64,000 nucleotides of DNA from Kordia sp964351775 (GCA_964351775.1 CAYGPQ010000006.1:7549-71548); one strand, 5' to 3'; counted from the first letter of the stretch, positions 17,952 through 26,618 are shown. The notes: a model not told the origin generated them from the sequence alone. Made by a program: numbers and translations.

Positions 17952-18494
17952 TCAATTCGCATTATCATACGCTTCTTTGATCCAATTTTTTACATTTTCA
18001 GAAATATCATCAATACTAGATAAACGAATTCTGTGAGTGCACATCGCACTAAAACTTCCTGAGTTTTCTAGAATGCCTTCCGCTTCTTTGCCTTTTAGAT
18101 TTAAACCTAAATCAAGTCTTGTTTTGGTAGATGGTTGAATGATCACGAATTGTTTTTTTCTACGAACACTTACATACGCTTTTTTTGGTGCAAACTCTAT
18201 ATCATTCCCCAAGGTTTCTATGTATGATTTTAGCGTGTCATAGATAAGTTTTAAAGCTTCCTTTTTTTCATATTGTACACTCACAAAATCAACAGTCTGT
18301 GTTTTGTCTTCTTTGGATAAATGGACAATGGTATTTGCAAAACCATGTGTAACACCATGTTCCTTTTTGAGAAAGTTAACAGCTTCAGAGTGTTTTGTAA
18401 ATGTTTTTTCTTTGAGAATCGCTATCCAAGCATCTAATGATTTTCCTGTTTTTTCAGGCATGTTTGCAATCATGGTTTCGAGTGCTTTGTCCAT
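17952..18494 (-). CDS. DUF4287/DUF5655 domain protein
   Basis: 180 residues. The N-terminal 60 (ANMPEKTGKSLDAWIAILKE and KKEHGVTHGFANTIVHLSK) match the DUF4287 helical domain. The C-terminal half (IEFAPKKAYVSVRRKKQFVI, LDLGLNLKG, and HRIRLSSIDDISENVKNWI) matches DUF5655, a small alpha-beta domain. Proteins of this layout are common in soil and marine bacteria, with no proven function. It is cytoplasmic, with no signal or membrane segment. Two dispersed repeats lie between it and purL. Confidence 0.82.
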   Translation of the reverse strand: MDKALETMIANMPEKTGKSLDAWIAILKEKTFTKHSEAVNFLKKEHGVTHGFANTIVHLSKEDKTQTVDFVSVQYEKKEALKLIYDTLKSYIETLGNDIEFAPKKAYVSVRRKKQFVIIQPSTKTRLDLGLNLKGKEAEGILENSGSFSAMCTHRIRLSSIDDISENVKNWIKEAYDNAN

Positions 18495-18605
18495 AATGAG
18501 AAGTTTTTAGTGGTTTGAAATGTCAAGATATACATTCTGATGAAAATCAAAAAAAATATTGAATAGGTTTTTGTATATTACTGACATAAATTTTTAAACA
18601 ACATA

Positions 18606-19709
18606 ATGTATACAAGAAGAATATTTCCTGTGTCTGGCGTTTTAAAATGGACGCGTAGGCATATTTTTTTATTTCTCATTTTAGCCACCATTCCTGTCAT
18701 TCTGTTTGATATTTTAGGAATGAAATGGTTTCGAGTTCCTTGGTTGCCCTTAGGAGTTTTGGGTACTGCCGTTGCTTTTATTGTCAGTTTTAAGAATAAT
18801 GCTTCGTATGATCGTTTGTGGGAAGCTCGAAAAATTTGGGGCGGCATTGTAAATACATCTCGTTCATGGACCATTATGGTGAAAGATTATATTACGAATG
18901 ATTTTGCTGAGAATTCTATTTTAGAAAAAGAATTATATGCCATCAAACGTGAATTGGTGCATAGACATGTGGCTTGGTTGACGGCGTTGCGGTATCAATT
19001 GCGAAAAGACAAACCGTGGGAAATGCATTTGAAGAACAAACGATCGAATAGAGAGTTTCGTTCCCGGAAATACAAAGTTTGTGAAGATGAGGAACCAATT
19101 TCAGAAGTGATTAAACCCTATATTTCCAAAGAAGAATATGATGAAATATTTGCCAAAGGAAATCAAGCTTCGCAATTAATTGGAATTCAATCCAAACGCT
19201 TGAAAGAGTTAAAACAAAAAGGACTGATTGATGATTTCCGCCACATGGAAATGACGAATGTGTTGGTAGAATTGTACACATTGCAAGGAAAAAGTGAGCG
19301 GATTAAAAACTTTCCATATCCGAGACAGTTTGCTACGTTAAACTATATTTTTGTGTGGATTTTTATTATTTTATTACCTTTCGGGATCATGGAAGGTTTT
19401 GAAACTATTGGCGATCATATTACACGAGATTTAGCGGCACATACGTCTACTTTTTCGACAATTCATCATATTCAAGAATTTATAGCAAGCCATTTTGAAT
19501 GGTTTTCCATTCCGTTTAGCACCTTATTAGCATGGGTTTTTCACACTATGGAAGCTATTGGAGAAAATACAGAAAATCCTTTTGAAGGCGGACCAAATGA
19601 TGTGCCAATTACGGATATGAGCAGAGGAATTGAAATTGATATTAGAGAGTTGATTGATGATACCGATATTCCTGCGCCTTACGAATGGAAAAATCATATT
19701 GTCATGTAG
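18606..19709 (+). CDS. Bestrophin family anion channel
   Basis: 367 residues. The bestrophin/YneE (UPF0187) family is recognised by GTAVAFIVSFKNNASYDRLWEARKIWGGI with hydrophobic helices at about 20-60, 235-262 and 285-312, and by NPFEGGPNDVPIT near the C-terminus. Bestrophins form pentameric anion channels, and several conduct chloride or bicarbonate. The two beta-carbonic anhydrase genes that follow (26-base gap to the first) point to bicarbonate handling (inference). A TTTTTG...TAAATTTT pair upstream has too short a spacer to call a promoter. Confidence 0.85.
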   Translation: MYTRRIFPVSGVLKWTRRHIFLFLILATIPVILFDILGMKWFRVPWLPLGVLGTAVAFIVSFKNNASYDRLWEARKIWGGIVNTSRSWTIMVKDYITNDFAENSILEKELYAIKRELVHRHVAWLTALRYQLRKDKPWEMHLKNKRSNREFRSRKYKVCEDEEPISEVIKPYISKEEYDEIFAKGNQASQLIGIQSKRLKELKQKGLIDDFRHMEMTNVLVELYTLQGKSERIKNFPYPRQFATLNYIFVWIFIILLPFGIMEGFETIGDHITRDLAAHTSTFSTIHHIQEFIASHFEWFSIPFSTLLAWVFHTMEAIGENTENPFEGGPNDVPITDMSRGIEIDIRELIDDTDIPAPYEWKNHIVM

Positions 19710-19735
19710 ACAAAATTTAATTAAACCATATATTT

Positions 19736-20380
19736 ATGAAAGATCAAAAAACTCCTGAAGAGAAAGCTAAAGCAGCTGCCAAAAGACAAAAGAAGATTCT
19801 GAAACGTCTGAAAGAAGGAAATGTACGTTTTCAAAAAGATAAATTAGAAGGGAAAAATCAAGATAGTAAGCAACGTAAGAAATGGAATAAGACACAAGAA
19901 CCTTTTGCAATTGTGTTAAGTTGCGCAGATAGTAGAGTAGTGCCAGAACTTGTTTTTGATACAGGTTTAGGAGAATTGTTTGTAGTACGTGTTGCGGGAA
20001 ATGTAGCGAATACAGATTCCATTGCAAGCATAGAATATGCAGTGGCTGTCTTAAAATGTGAAGTAATTGTAGTGTTGGGTCACGAAGGTTGTGGAGCCGT
20101 TGGCGCTGCAATGGACGGAAACGATATGGGCTATAATTTAAACCATTTATTGGTAAATATTTTGCCAGCTGTAAAAGCTTGCGGATGTGGTGCTTCGAAA
20201 GATAATGTAATTGTTGAAAATGCCTTGCATGCGGCTAATGAATTGACTGATCGTTCTGAAATTATTAGCAAAGCAGTGAGGAAATCAAAATTAAAAATTC
20301 ATACAGGATATTATCATTTAGAAAGTGGAAAAGTAGAATTTAATAAAAAGTCTCCTTGTAGAGAGAAGAAAGATGCTTAA
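19736..20380 (+). CDS. Beta-carbonic anhydrase, first copy
   Basis: 214 residues. Zinc ligands and catalytic dyad are visible: SCADSRVVPELVFDTG (Cys, Asp, Arg) and VLGHEGCGAVGAA (His, Cys). It interconverts CO2 and bicarbonate. The N-terminal 35 residues are Lys-rich and lack a signal peptide, so it is cytoplasmic. It lies 26 bases after the bestrophin gene and is probably co-transcribed, with a terminator at 20446-20471. Confidence 0.92.
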   Translation: MKDQKTPEEKAKAAAKRQKKILKRLKEGNVRFQKDKLEGKNQDSKQRKKWNKTQEPFAIVLSCADSRVVPELVFDTGLGELFVVRVAGNVANTDSIASIEYAVAVLKCEVIVVLGHEGCGAVGAAMDGNDMGYNLNHLLVNILPAVKACGCGASKDNVIVENALHAANELTDRSEIISKAVRKSKLKIHTGYYHLESGKVEFNKKSPCREKKDA

Positions 20381-20690
20381 TGTAAATTATGAATTATAAA
20401 TGTTAAATTTTAGACTTTTGTAAATCATTGAATATATAACCAAAAAACGCACTGAAATTTCAGTGTGTTTCTTGTTTTATGCAATTATAAGAAACTAAAT
20501 GTTACCATAGGAATGTACTAAAATACAATAAATGAAAATATGCATTGATTCTACATTTTTCTTCGTTCACTCTAAGAAAATACGCTTTCATTGATTTTTT
20601 TTCTTACAAATGTGATTTTTTGGTTAAATTGAAATAGAAAGTATTGAATATATACTTTGTAAAATAATTATGAACCAATAAAACCATATT
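20381..20690. other. Intergenic stretch between the two carbonic anhydrase genes
   Basis: Apart from the terminator at 20446-20471 it holds only AT-rich sequence with no gene. A TATACTTTG segment around 20650-20660 may be part of the promoter of the second carbonic anhydrase gene. Confidence 0.4.
20446..20471 (+). terminator. Terminator after the first carbonic anhydrase gene
   Basis: AAACGCACTGAAA and TTTCAGTGTGTTT form a near-perfect 13 bp stem, followed by CTTGTTTT. Confidence 0.75.
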
Positions 20691-21440
20691 ATGTGTAAAC
20701 AAGAAGAAAAATGTAAAGAATGCTTAGGAGATTTTGAACATCGAAATGATCCTAAAAAAATCTTAGAACGTTTGAAGTCTGGAAATAAACGCTTTGCTCC
20801 TCTCCTAGAAATTGAAATACCTTCTATTCCTAATGAAGAGTGTAAGTGTGAATGTGAATGTAAGTGTAATTCTAATTTTATGATTCATCCAAATCAATCT
20901 ACTAAAAGAAGAATTGATACAGAAAAAGGTCAAAAGCCTTTTGCTATTGTATTAACTTGTGCAGATAGTAGAGTACCGCCAGAATTGATTTTTGACACGG
21001 GTATAGGCGATTTGTTTGTTGTGCGTGTTGCAGGAAATATAGCCAATACTTCTTCTATTGCTAGTATTGAGTATGCAGTAAAATATTTAGAATGTAAATT
21101 TATTTTGGTTTTAGGACATGAAAATTGCGGTGCGGTTGAAGCTGCTATTGATGCTGCTAATCAAGATTTTAACTCAATACCAATAATAACGCCACCACCA
21201 AAATACTATAGTGATAATTTGAGTCATTTAATCGGGCATATTTTACCAGCTGTGAAGGCTTGCAAGTGTAAATCCAAAGGAGATTTAAAAAATATTACTA
21301 AAAAAAATGTACTTCATAGTATTTCAGAACTTAATCGATGTTCTACAATTATTAGAAATGCTAATGTTAAATTTTGCCCAGCATATTATAATTTAAAAAC
21401 TGGAGTTGTAGATTTTGATTTTGAATCAAAATGTGAATAA
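20691..21440 (+). CDS. Beta-carbonic anhydrase with alternating-Cys insert
   Basis: 249 residues, homologous to its upstream neighbour. It has TCADSRVPPELIFDTG and VLGHENCGAVEAA as the zinc and catalytic motifs. It is longer because of a Cys-rich N-terminus (Cys2, 8, 11), an insert CKCECECKC (five alternating Cys at 51-59), and an insert rich in Pro before the SHLIGHILPAV helix. The Cys insert could bind metal or be oxidised; this is inference and is not typical of the family. It has its own upstream region. A hairpin at 21453-21482 ends the transcript convergently with fumC. Confidence 0.88.
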   Translation: MCKQEEKCKECLGDFEHRNDPKKILERLKSGNKRFAPLLEIEIPSIPNEECKCECECKCNSNFMIHPNQSTKRRIDTEKGQKPFAIVLTCADSRVPPELIFDTGIGDLFVVRVAGNIANTSSIASIEYAVKYLECKFILVLGHENCGAVEAAIDAANQDFNSIPIITPPPKYYSDNLSHLIGHILPAVKACKCKSKGDLKNITKKNVLHSISELNRCSTIIRNANVKFCPAYYNLKTGVVDFDFESKCE

Positions 21441-21452
21441 GCATAAACCAAA

Positions 21453-21484
21453 AAAACGCACTGAAATCTCAGCGCGTTTTTTTT
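21453..21484. terminator. Bidirectional terminator between carbonic anhydrase and fumC
   Basis: AAAACGCACTGA and TCAGCGCGTTTT form a 12 bp stem with one mismatch. A-runs upstream and T-runs downstream allow use by both convergent genes. Confidence 0.8.
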
Positions 21485-21509
21485 GATATTATATAATTAT
21501 AAGAAACGA

Positions 21510-22907
21510 TTATTTCATCGTACCTACCATATTTTCTGGTTTTACCCATTGGTCATATTCTTCTGGCGTTACGTATCCTAAATTGACAGCTTCTTCACGT
21601 AATGTAGTTCCGTTTTCATGCGCTGTGTTCGCAATTTCGGCAGCTTTGTAATATCCAATTTTTGTATTTAATGCAGTTACTAACATTAATGAATTGTTGA
21701 CCAATTCGTTGATTCTTGCATGATTTGGTTCAATTCCAACCGCGCAATTTTCGTCAAAACTTACACAGGCATCACCGATTAATTGTGCCGATTGTAATAA
21801 GTTGGCAATCATCATTGGTTTGAAAACGTTCAATTCGTAATGACCTTGTGTTCCACCAACCGTAATCGCAACATCGTTTCCGAAAACTTGTGCACATACC
21901 ATGGTAATTGCTTCACATTGTGTTGGATTTACTTTTCCGGGCATAATAGAACTTCCTGGTTCGTTAGCCGGAATGATCAATTCGCCAATTCCTGAACGCG
22001 GTCCGGAAGCCATCATACGAATATCATTCGCAATTTTGTTTAAAGAAACTGCCAATAGTTTTAAAGCATTGTGTGTTTCCACTATTGCATCGTGTGCAGC
22101 CAAGGCTTCAAATTTATTTTCTGCCGTTACAAAAGGCAATTCTGTAAAACGCGCGATGAATTCAGAAACGCGCTTCGCATATCCTTTTGGTGTGTTTAAT
22201 CCTGTTCCAACCGCAGTTCCGCCTAATGCCAATTCGCTTAAATGTGGTAAGGTATGTTCTAAAGATTTTAAACCGTGATCTAGTTGTGAAACATATCCAG
22301 AGAATTCTTGTCCTAATGTCAACGGTGTAGCGTCCATTAAGTGTGTTCTTCCGATTTTTACAACATTTTTGAATTCTTCCGATTTCTTTTTGAGAGTATC
22401 TCGTAATTGTGAAACCCCCGGAATGGTATTTTCCACAATCTTTTTATACGCAGCAATGTGCATTCCTGTTGGAAATGTATCGTTTGATGACTGTGATTTG
22501 TTAACGTCATCGTTTGGCTGAATGGTTTTTTCGCCTTCACCAATCACTTTTCCTGCTAGTTGATGTGCTCTGTTGGCAATCACTTCGTTCACATTCATGT
22601 TGGATTGCGTTCCCGAACCTGTTTGCCATATGACTAAAGGAAACTGATCATCGTGTTTTCCGGCTAAGATTTCATCACAAACTTCAGCAATCATATCTCT
22701 TTTTTCAATAGGCAACACTCCTAATTCACAGTTTGTAAACGCTGCGGCTTTCTTTAAATAAGCAAATCCGTAGACAACTTCTAGCGGCATGCTTGCGGGC
22801 GCGCCAATTTTAAAATTATTTCTTGAACGTTCTGTTTGTGCTCCCCAAAGTTTATCTGCGGGAACTTTCACTTCGCCCATAGTATCTTTCTCTATTCTAT
22901 ATTCCAT
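21510..22907 (-). CDS. fumC: Fumarate hydratase class II
   Basis: 465 residues from ATG 22907. The frame is open to 22934, but the -7 box at 22932-22939 makes the upstream ATG too early. Signature GSSIMPGKVNPTQCEA holds the catalytic Ser loop, and TGSGTQSNMNVNEV, SQSSNDTFPTGMH and GRTHLMDATPLTLGQEF are the other fumarase/aspartase superfamily blocks. It hydrates fumarate to malate in the TCA cycle, without an iron-sulfur cluster. It is monocistronic between terminators. Confidence 0.96.
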   Translation of the reverse strand: MEYRIEKDTMGEVKVPADKLWGAQTERSRNNFKIGAPASMPLEVVYGFAYLKKAAAFTNCELGVLPIEKRDMIAEVCDEILAGKHDDQFPLVIWQTGSGTQSNMNVNEVIANRAHQLAGKVIGEGEKTIQPNDDVNKSQSSNDTFPTGMHIAAYKKIVENTIPGVSQLRDTLKKKSEEFKNVVKIGRTHLMDATPLTLGQEFSGYVSQLDHGLKSLEHTLPHLSELALGGTAVGTGLNTPKGYAKRVSEFIARFTELPFVTAENKFEALAAHDAIVETHNALKLLAVSLNKIANDIRMMASGPRSGIGELIIPANEPGSSIMPGKVNPTQCEAITMVCAQVFGNDVAITVGGTQGHYELNVFKPMMIANLLQSAQLIGDACVSFDENCAVGIEPNHARINELVNNSLMLVTALNTKIGYYKAAEIANTAHENGTTLREEAVNLGYVTPEEYDQWVKPENMVGTMK

Positions 22908-22931
22908 GATGTCGATGGTTTTTTCAAGGTG

Positions 22932-22939
22932 CAAATTTA
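22932..22939 (-). promoter_or_regulatory. -7 box of fumC
   Basis: TAAATTTG on the minus strand, 25 bases before the chosen ATG, fits TAnnTTTG. No good -33 TTG is at the right distance. It supports the shorter fumC start. Confidence 0.5.
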
Positions 22940-23173
22940 AAGATTTTACATGTAGGAACGTAGTTTTTTTATTTTTTTATAATGAAAAAGGGTATCGTTT
23001 TTTTGGCACATCATTTTAGAAAATAAGATATAAAATTAGTTGGATGCGCAGATGACGATGACTTTAACGATAGACAAGAAGTATTTATATTGTTAATAAT
23101 TCTAACCGTTTCAGTATGAAAATTTAATATAATACAATATCTTTGCAATTGAATTCGATAAATTCCGGAAAAT

Positions 23174-23338
23174 ATGTTTGAATTTGATCAATATTTAGGC
23201 TTTTTAGCTTTCTTAACTATTTTAACCATTGGATTTTGGTTAATGATTCTCTTGTTGACGTTTATTGTGCCTTATTGGGTTACAGGAGCGTTGAAAGAGC
23301 GTTTTGACGAGTGGAGAGCAGCAAAAAAAGATTCTTAA
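23174..23338 (+). CDS. Small single-pass membrane protein, 54 residues
   Basis: ATG 23174 gives MFEFDQYLGFLAFLTILTIG, then FWLMILLLTFIVPYWVTGAL and a charged tail KERFDEWRAAKKDS. One or two closely spaced hydrophobic helices are followed by a basic cytoplasmic tail. A strong terminator lies 20 bases past the stop. Length, clean frame, hydrophobic pattern and terminator support a real gene. No family is recognised. It reads divergently from fumC. Confidence 0.65.
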   Translation: MFEFDQYLGFLAFLTILTIGFWLMILLLTFIVPYWVTGALKERFDEWRAAKKDS

Positions 23339-23358
23339 ATACTAAAAGGACAAAGCTA

Positions 23359-23394
23359 AAAAGGGAACTTGTACTACACAAGTTCCCTTTTTTT
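23359..23394. terminator. Bidirectional terminator
   Basis: AAGGGAACTTGT (23361-23372) and ACAAGTTCCCTT (23378-23389) form a perfect 12 bp stem with a 5-base loop and T-rich flanks. It is shared by the small membrane protein gene and the convergent AhpD-like gene. Confidence 0.88.
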
Positions 23395-23413
23395 ATTGAT
23401 ATACCTTCAGGAT

Positions 23414-23986
23414 TTATTGTTTTTTCCAAACTCTTTCTTTAAAAACGTCATCAGTAGTTGTGTGATATACATGGTTAAAATAATTACTCATGGTTTTAAT
23501 TCCTACTGCAGCTACTACTCCCAAAATTGCACTTTCAGAATAACCAGCATTTATAAAATCATCGATATTTGTCGCCGATGGTAAACCTCTTGTAGTTGTC
23601 ACAATTTTAGCAAACGTACTCAATGCTTTTAATTTTTCATCTTTAATTTCCGCATTGGCGCGTATTGCATCAGTAACTTCAACGGGAACATTTGTCATGT
23701 GATCGCCCACAAAACTATGCGCAGCCATACAATACTCGCAATTGTTTTCATAAGCAATTGATAGAAATATGACTTCTTGTTCTTGTGGACTAAAACCTGA
23801 ATTGGCTCTAAATGAATTGTATGCGCTAACATAACCTTCTAATAATGCAGTATTGTTAGCCATGCCAGCATACATATTCGGAATAAAACCTAACTTCTTT
23901 TCAGTAGTTGTTAAAATTTCAGCAGCAATTGGGTCTGCATTTTCTGGAGTTTTTGGTGCTAATGTCATTGTTTTTAATATGCTCAT
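23414..23986 (-). CDS. Carboxymuconolactone decarboxylase/AhpD-like protein
   Basis: 190 residues. The family signature ENNCEYCMAAHSF shows the E-x-x-C-x-x-C-x-x-x-H redox motif, and helical segments lie on both sides. Such proteins act as alkylhydroperoxidases or in thiol/electrophile detoxification. The opening TMTLAPKTPENADPIAAEIL is typical of uncharacterised bacterial members. It is under a TetR-type gene (24040-24606) on the same strand. A 20 bp palindrome lies 16-35 bases before its start, so it is very probably the repressed target. Confidence 0.85.
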   Translation of the reverse strand: MSILKTMTLAPKTPENADPIAAEILTTTEKKLGFIPNMYAGMANNTALLEGYVSAYNSFRANSGFSPQEQEVIFLSIAYENNCEYCMAAHSFVGDHMTNVPVEVTDAIRANAEIKDEKLKALSTFAKIVTTTRGLPSATNIDDFINAGYSESAILGVVAAVGIKTMSNYFNHVYHTTTDDVFKERVWKKQ

Positions 23987-24001
23987 AGTTGTAAATTTTA
24001 A

Positions 24002-24021
24002 AACTAAGCAATTGCTTAGTT
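24002..24021. promoter_or_regulatory. Perfect palindromic operator upstream of the AhpD-like gene
   Basis: AACTAAGCAATTGCTTAGTT is a perfect 20 bp palindrome between the TetR gene stop and the AhpD-like start. A close relative is upstream of the TetR gene itself at 24625-24644, the usual picture for a TetR operator pair. Confidence 0.8.
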
Positions 24022-24039
24022 AATGGTTAAAAAAAAGTT

Positions 24040-24606
24040 TTATAAATGTTCAATGGTTGCTACAATGAAATCATCGAGTTGTTCATCTGAAAACATTTTA
24101 GAAGCAACAGACAATCCTTGTAAGGAAACCATTAAATAATTGGCTTGTTTTTGAATTATTTCTTCACTTTTGGCAGTATCTTCTCTTAGTTTTTCGATGA
24201 ATAATTCACGTACATCGCCTGCAAATTTTAGAATTTGATTTAGAATTAGTTTATCTGCATGCTGTCCCAATTCGTTTATAGTATTGGTTAATAAACAACC
24301 TTTATTTTGATCAGTATCTTTAGAAAATGCGATGAAATCATACAAATATTGTTTGATAGCTAAAACACCTTCTTTAGACTCTTTTAGTTTGGTAATAAGC
24401 TCAGTATGTACCTTTTTCTTATAGCATTTTATACTTTCTAAAAATACACCTTCTTTACTTCCAAAACTTGAATATATTGAAAACTGATTGATACCCATTT
24501 CTTTTTCAAGCATTCGCACAGAAGTAGTTTCAAATCCATTACGCCAAAAAAGCTCCATTGCTTTTTCGATAACATCTTCTTCTATATATTGTTTTTTTCG
24601 AGCCAT
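24040..24606 (-). CDS. TetR/AcrR family transcriptional regulator
   Basis: 188 residues from ATG 24606 (MARKKQYIEEDVIEKAMELF). The longer frame starts inside the likely promoter. The helix-turn-helix is visible in FETTSVRMLEKEMGINQFSIYSSFGSKEGVFL. The C-terminal helices form the ligand pocket and dimer interface. It lies 53 bases upstream of the AhpD-like gene on the same strand. Matched palindromes precede both genes, so autorepression and repression of the AhpD-like gene are the natural reading. The ligand is unknown. Confidence 0.88.
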   Translation of the reverse strand: MARKKQYIEEDVIEKAMELFWRNGFETTSVRMLEKEMGINQFSIYSSFGSKEGVFLESIKCYKKKVHTELITKLKESKEGVLAIKQYLYDFIAFSKDTDQNKGCLLTNTINELGQHADKLILNQILKFAGDVRELFIEKLREDTAKSEEIIQKQANYLMVSLQGLSVASKMFSDEQLDDFIVATIEHL

Positions 24607-24624
24607 AATTACTTCAATATTCAA

Positions 24625-24644
24625 AACTAAGCAAATGATTAGTT
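24625..24644. promoter_or_regulatory. Second TetR operator (autoregulation)
   Basis: AACTAAGCAAATGATTAGTT matches the palindrome at 24002 at 18 of 20 positions and is 16/20 self-complementary. It sits 18 bases before the TetR start. Confidence 0.72.
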
Positions 24645-24673
24645 ATTACAAATTATTTTGATGTTTAAATTGA

Positions 24674-24706
24674 AAAAGCGATATAAAATGTATCTATATC
24701 GCTTTT
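24674..24706. terminator. Strong AT-flanked hairpin
   Basis: AAAAGCGATATA and TATATCGCTTTT form a perfect 12 bp stem with a 9-base loop. It lies between the TetR promoter and the downstream end of the DJ-1 gene. It may have been the DJ-1 terminator before the MITE at 24734-24969 pushed the two apart. Confidence 0.55.
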
Positions 24707-24733
24707 AATCAATGTTATATTTTATATTATTTA

Positions 24734-24969
24734 TCACTGTTGCCCGATAAAAGACTTAAGACCGCTACGCTGTTAGCTTATAGAATAAAGACAGCATAGT
24801 AATTAGCTGAAAAACAAGCTCAATAATTATATTTTTTTATGTTCATCTAGCTAATTTCCTTTATCATAGCGATTGACAAAAACATAGTGTTTTTATAAAA
24901 AAGATCTTACAAACTCTTTCATAGCAATGTTTTCACAAGAATTGAAATAGTTTTATCGGACACTAATGA
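24734..24969. mobile_element. MITE-like element, copy 1
   Basis: 236 bp with no ORF. The left end TCACTGTTGCCCGATAAAA and the reverse complement of the right end (TCATTAGTGTCCGATAAAA) agree at 15 of 19 positions. The direct repeat TTATTTA flanks it on both sides (24727-24733 and 24970-24976), a 7 bp target duplication. A diverged copy in the opposite orientation is at 36453-36676, sharing AGACCGCTACGCTGTTAG and other internal blocks. The right duplication includes the stop codon of the DJ-1 gene. A transposase able to act on it is not in the window. Confidence 0.85.
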
Positions 24970-24973
24970 TTAT

Positions 24974-25768
24974 TTATTTCAATACTTCCAATAATAATTC
25001 AGCTACTTTTTCTGAAGATGCTGGGTTTTGACCTGTAATCAACAAACCATCTTTCACTGCATGTGAATTCCAATCGGCAACTTTAGAATAAATTCCACCA
25101 TTTTTTTTCAACATATCTTCCACTAAAAAAGGTACGACATCTGTCAATTGAACCGCAGCTTCTTCACTATTGCTAAATCCAGTTACATTTTTATTTTTCA
25201 CCAACGGAGTTCCGTCTGTATTTTTAGTGCTTTTAAATACTGCTGGTGCATGACAAACGGCTGCTACTGGTTTGTTATTATTATAGAATGATTCAATCAA
25301 TTTAATAGAAGTTGGATCTTCCGCTAAATCCCAAAGCGGTCCGTGTCCGCCAGGATAAAATAGTGCATCATAATCCGATTCCTTTACAGTTGCCAATTCA
25401 ATGGTATTTGCCAAAAGCGTTTGTGTTTCTTTATCTGTATTGAAACGTTTTGTAGCTTCAGTTTGTGCACTTTCATCTGTACTTTTGGGATCAATGGGTG
25501 GTTGTCCACCTTTTGGGGAAGCTAACGTAATTTCAATATTTTTATCTTTCAAGATGTAATAAGGAGCGGCAAATTCTTCAATCCAAAAACCAGTTTTTTC
25601 TCCTGTATTTCCTAATTGATCGTGGCTGGTTAATACAAACAATACTTTTTTCATATTCTTTTCTTCGTTTTGAGGTGGATTTTTAGTAGCAGAGGTAGAT
25701 TTTTCTGATTTCATCGTACAGGCAGTAACTAAAATGATTACCGCAAGTGCACTCATAATATATTTCAT
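24974..25768 (-). CDS. DJ-1/PfpI family lipoprotein (glyoxalase III/Hsp31-like)
   Basis: 264 residues. The lipobox is in AVIILVTACTMKSEKS, so the protein is lipid-anchored outside the cytoplasm. The DJ-1/PfpI fold follows: VLFVLTSHDQLGNTGEKTGF with the conserved Glu loop, then FYPGGHGPLWDLAED and VAAVCHAPAVFKS with the nucleophilic Cys elbow. Relatives are Hsp31/YajL chaperones and glutathione-independent glyoxalases. A periplasmic lipoprotein form is unusual but occurs in Bacteroidota. Its stop codon overlaps the target duplication of the MITE. It is next to an AhpD-like detoxification gene, though not in the same operon. Confidence 0.85.
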   Translation of the reverse strand: MKYIMSALAVIILVTACTMKSEKSTSATKNPPQNEEKNMKKVLFVLTSHDQLGNTGEKTGFWIEEFAAPYYILKDKNIEITLASPKGGQPPIDPKSTDESAQTEATKRFNTDKETQTLLANTIELATVKESDYDALFYPGGHGPLWDLAEDPTSIKLIESFYNNNKPVAAVCHAPAVFKSTKNTDGTPLVKNKNVTGFSNSEEAAVQLTDVVPFLVEDMLKKNGGIYSKVADWNSHAVKDGLLITGQNPASSEKVAELLLEVLK

Positions 25769-25827
25769 AGGGGGAATTTTTATGGGGTAAATATAGATAA
25801 TTGCAGGCAGAAAAAAATTGATATATG

Positions 25828-26421
25828 TTAAGAATTACTTTTTAAAATTTCTTTGCGAATCCGACTCAGACTTTCGTTTGTAATACCTAAGTAAGAAGCA
25901 ATATGGTAGTTCTTTAGGCATTGTTCAATATTTGGATAATCGTGTGTGAAGTGTATGTATCGCTCTTTGGCAGATTGGGATAAATTGGCAAGAATTCGCT
26001 TTTGGAAACTCATAAACGAACGTTCCAGCTTTTTGCGAACAAAGTGTTCTACTTTTGGGATTTTTGCATAAATTTCTTCCACATCATCTCTACAAATTTT
26101 ATATAAAGTTGCATCTTCAATGCATTCAATACACAACACAGATTTTGTTTCAGAAAAATACCCAATATAATCACTAATCCACCAACCTTTAATCGCAAAT
26201 TGAATCGTATGTTCTTTTCCAGATGTTGCCATCAGATACGTTCGTAAACAACCATCAAACACAAAATATTGATGATCTACTTTTTCATTGGCGTGCAACA
26301 CAATTTCGCCTTTTTTAAACGAAACTTTTTGATATTTACTTTCAATAAAAGCAATTTCTTCTTTCGTAAATGAAAGGTCATCATGATAAATTTCTTGAAC
26401 AAAAGAATATGGTGGTTGCAT
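25828..26421 (-). CDS. Crp/Fnr family transcriptional regulator
   Basis: 197 residues. A cyclic-nucleotide-binding beta-barrel occupies about 20-120 (VSFKKGEIVLHANEKVDHQYFVFDG). A helix-turn-helix closes the protein (NYHIASYLGITNESLSRIRKEI). The barrel lacks the canonical RAA phosphate-binding motif, so cAMP binding is doubtful; many Bacteroidota members sense other signals. It sits 59 bases upstream of the DJ-1 lipoprotein on the same strand and may control it. Confidence 0.85.
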   Translation of the reverse strand: MQPPYSFVQEIYHDDLSFTKEEIAFIESKYQKVSFKKGEIVLHANEKVDHQYFVFDGCLRTYLMATSGKEHTIQFAIKGWWISDYIGYFSETKSVLCIECIEDATLYKICRDDVEEIYAKIPKVEHFVRKKLERSFMSFQKRILANLSQSAKERYIHFTHDYPNIEQCLKNYHIASYLGITNESLSRIRKEILKSNS

Positions 26422-26618
26422 GAAAGCGAATAATGATAAGATTAAATATTAACTGCACTTTTTCTGTGGCAAAAAATAATATTAAAGGTAAGAAAAATAA
26501 ACAAATAGCAATGAAATGAACACTATTATTTACAAAATAGAATTCCTTGATTTTGATTTGATAACGTATCAAAAGTTGTTCACTTTTTTCTTAATTTCGC
26601 CATCTGAAAAACGAATAC

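Noticed and set aside
26381..26572. 63-residue minus-strand ORF overlapping the Crp gene start
   Set aside because: It overlaps the start of the Crp gene in another frame and contains only random hydrophobic sequence.
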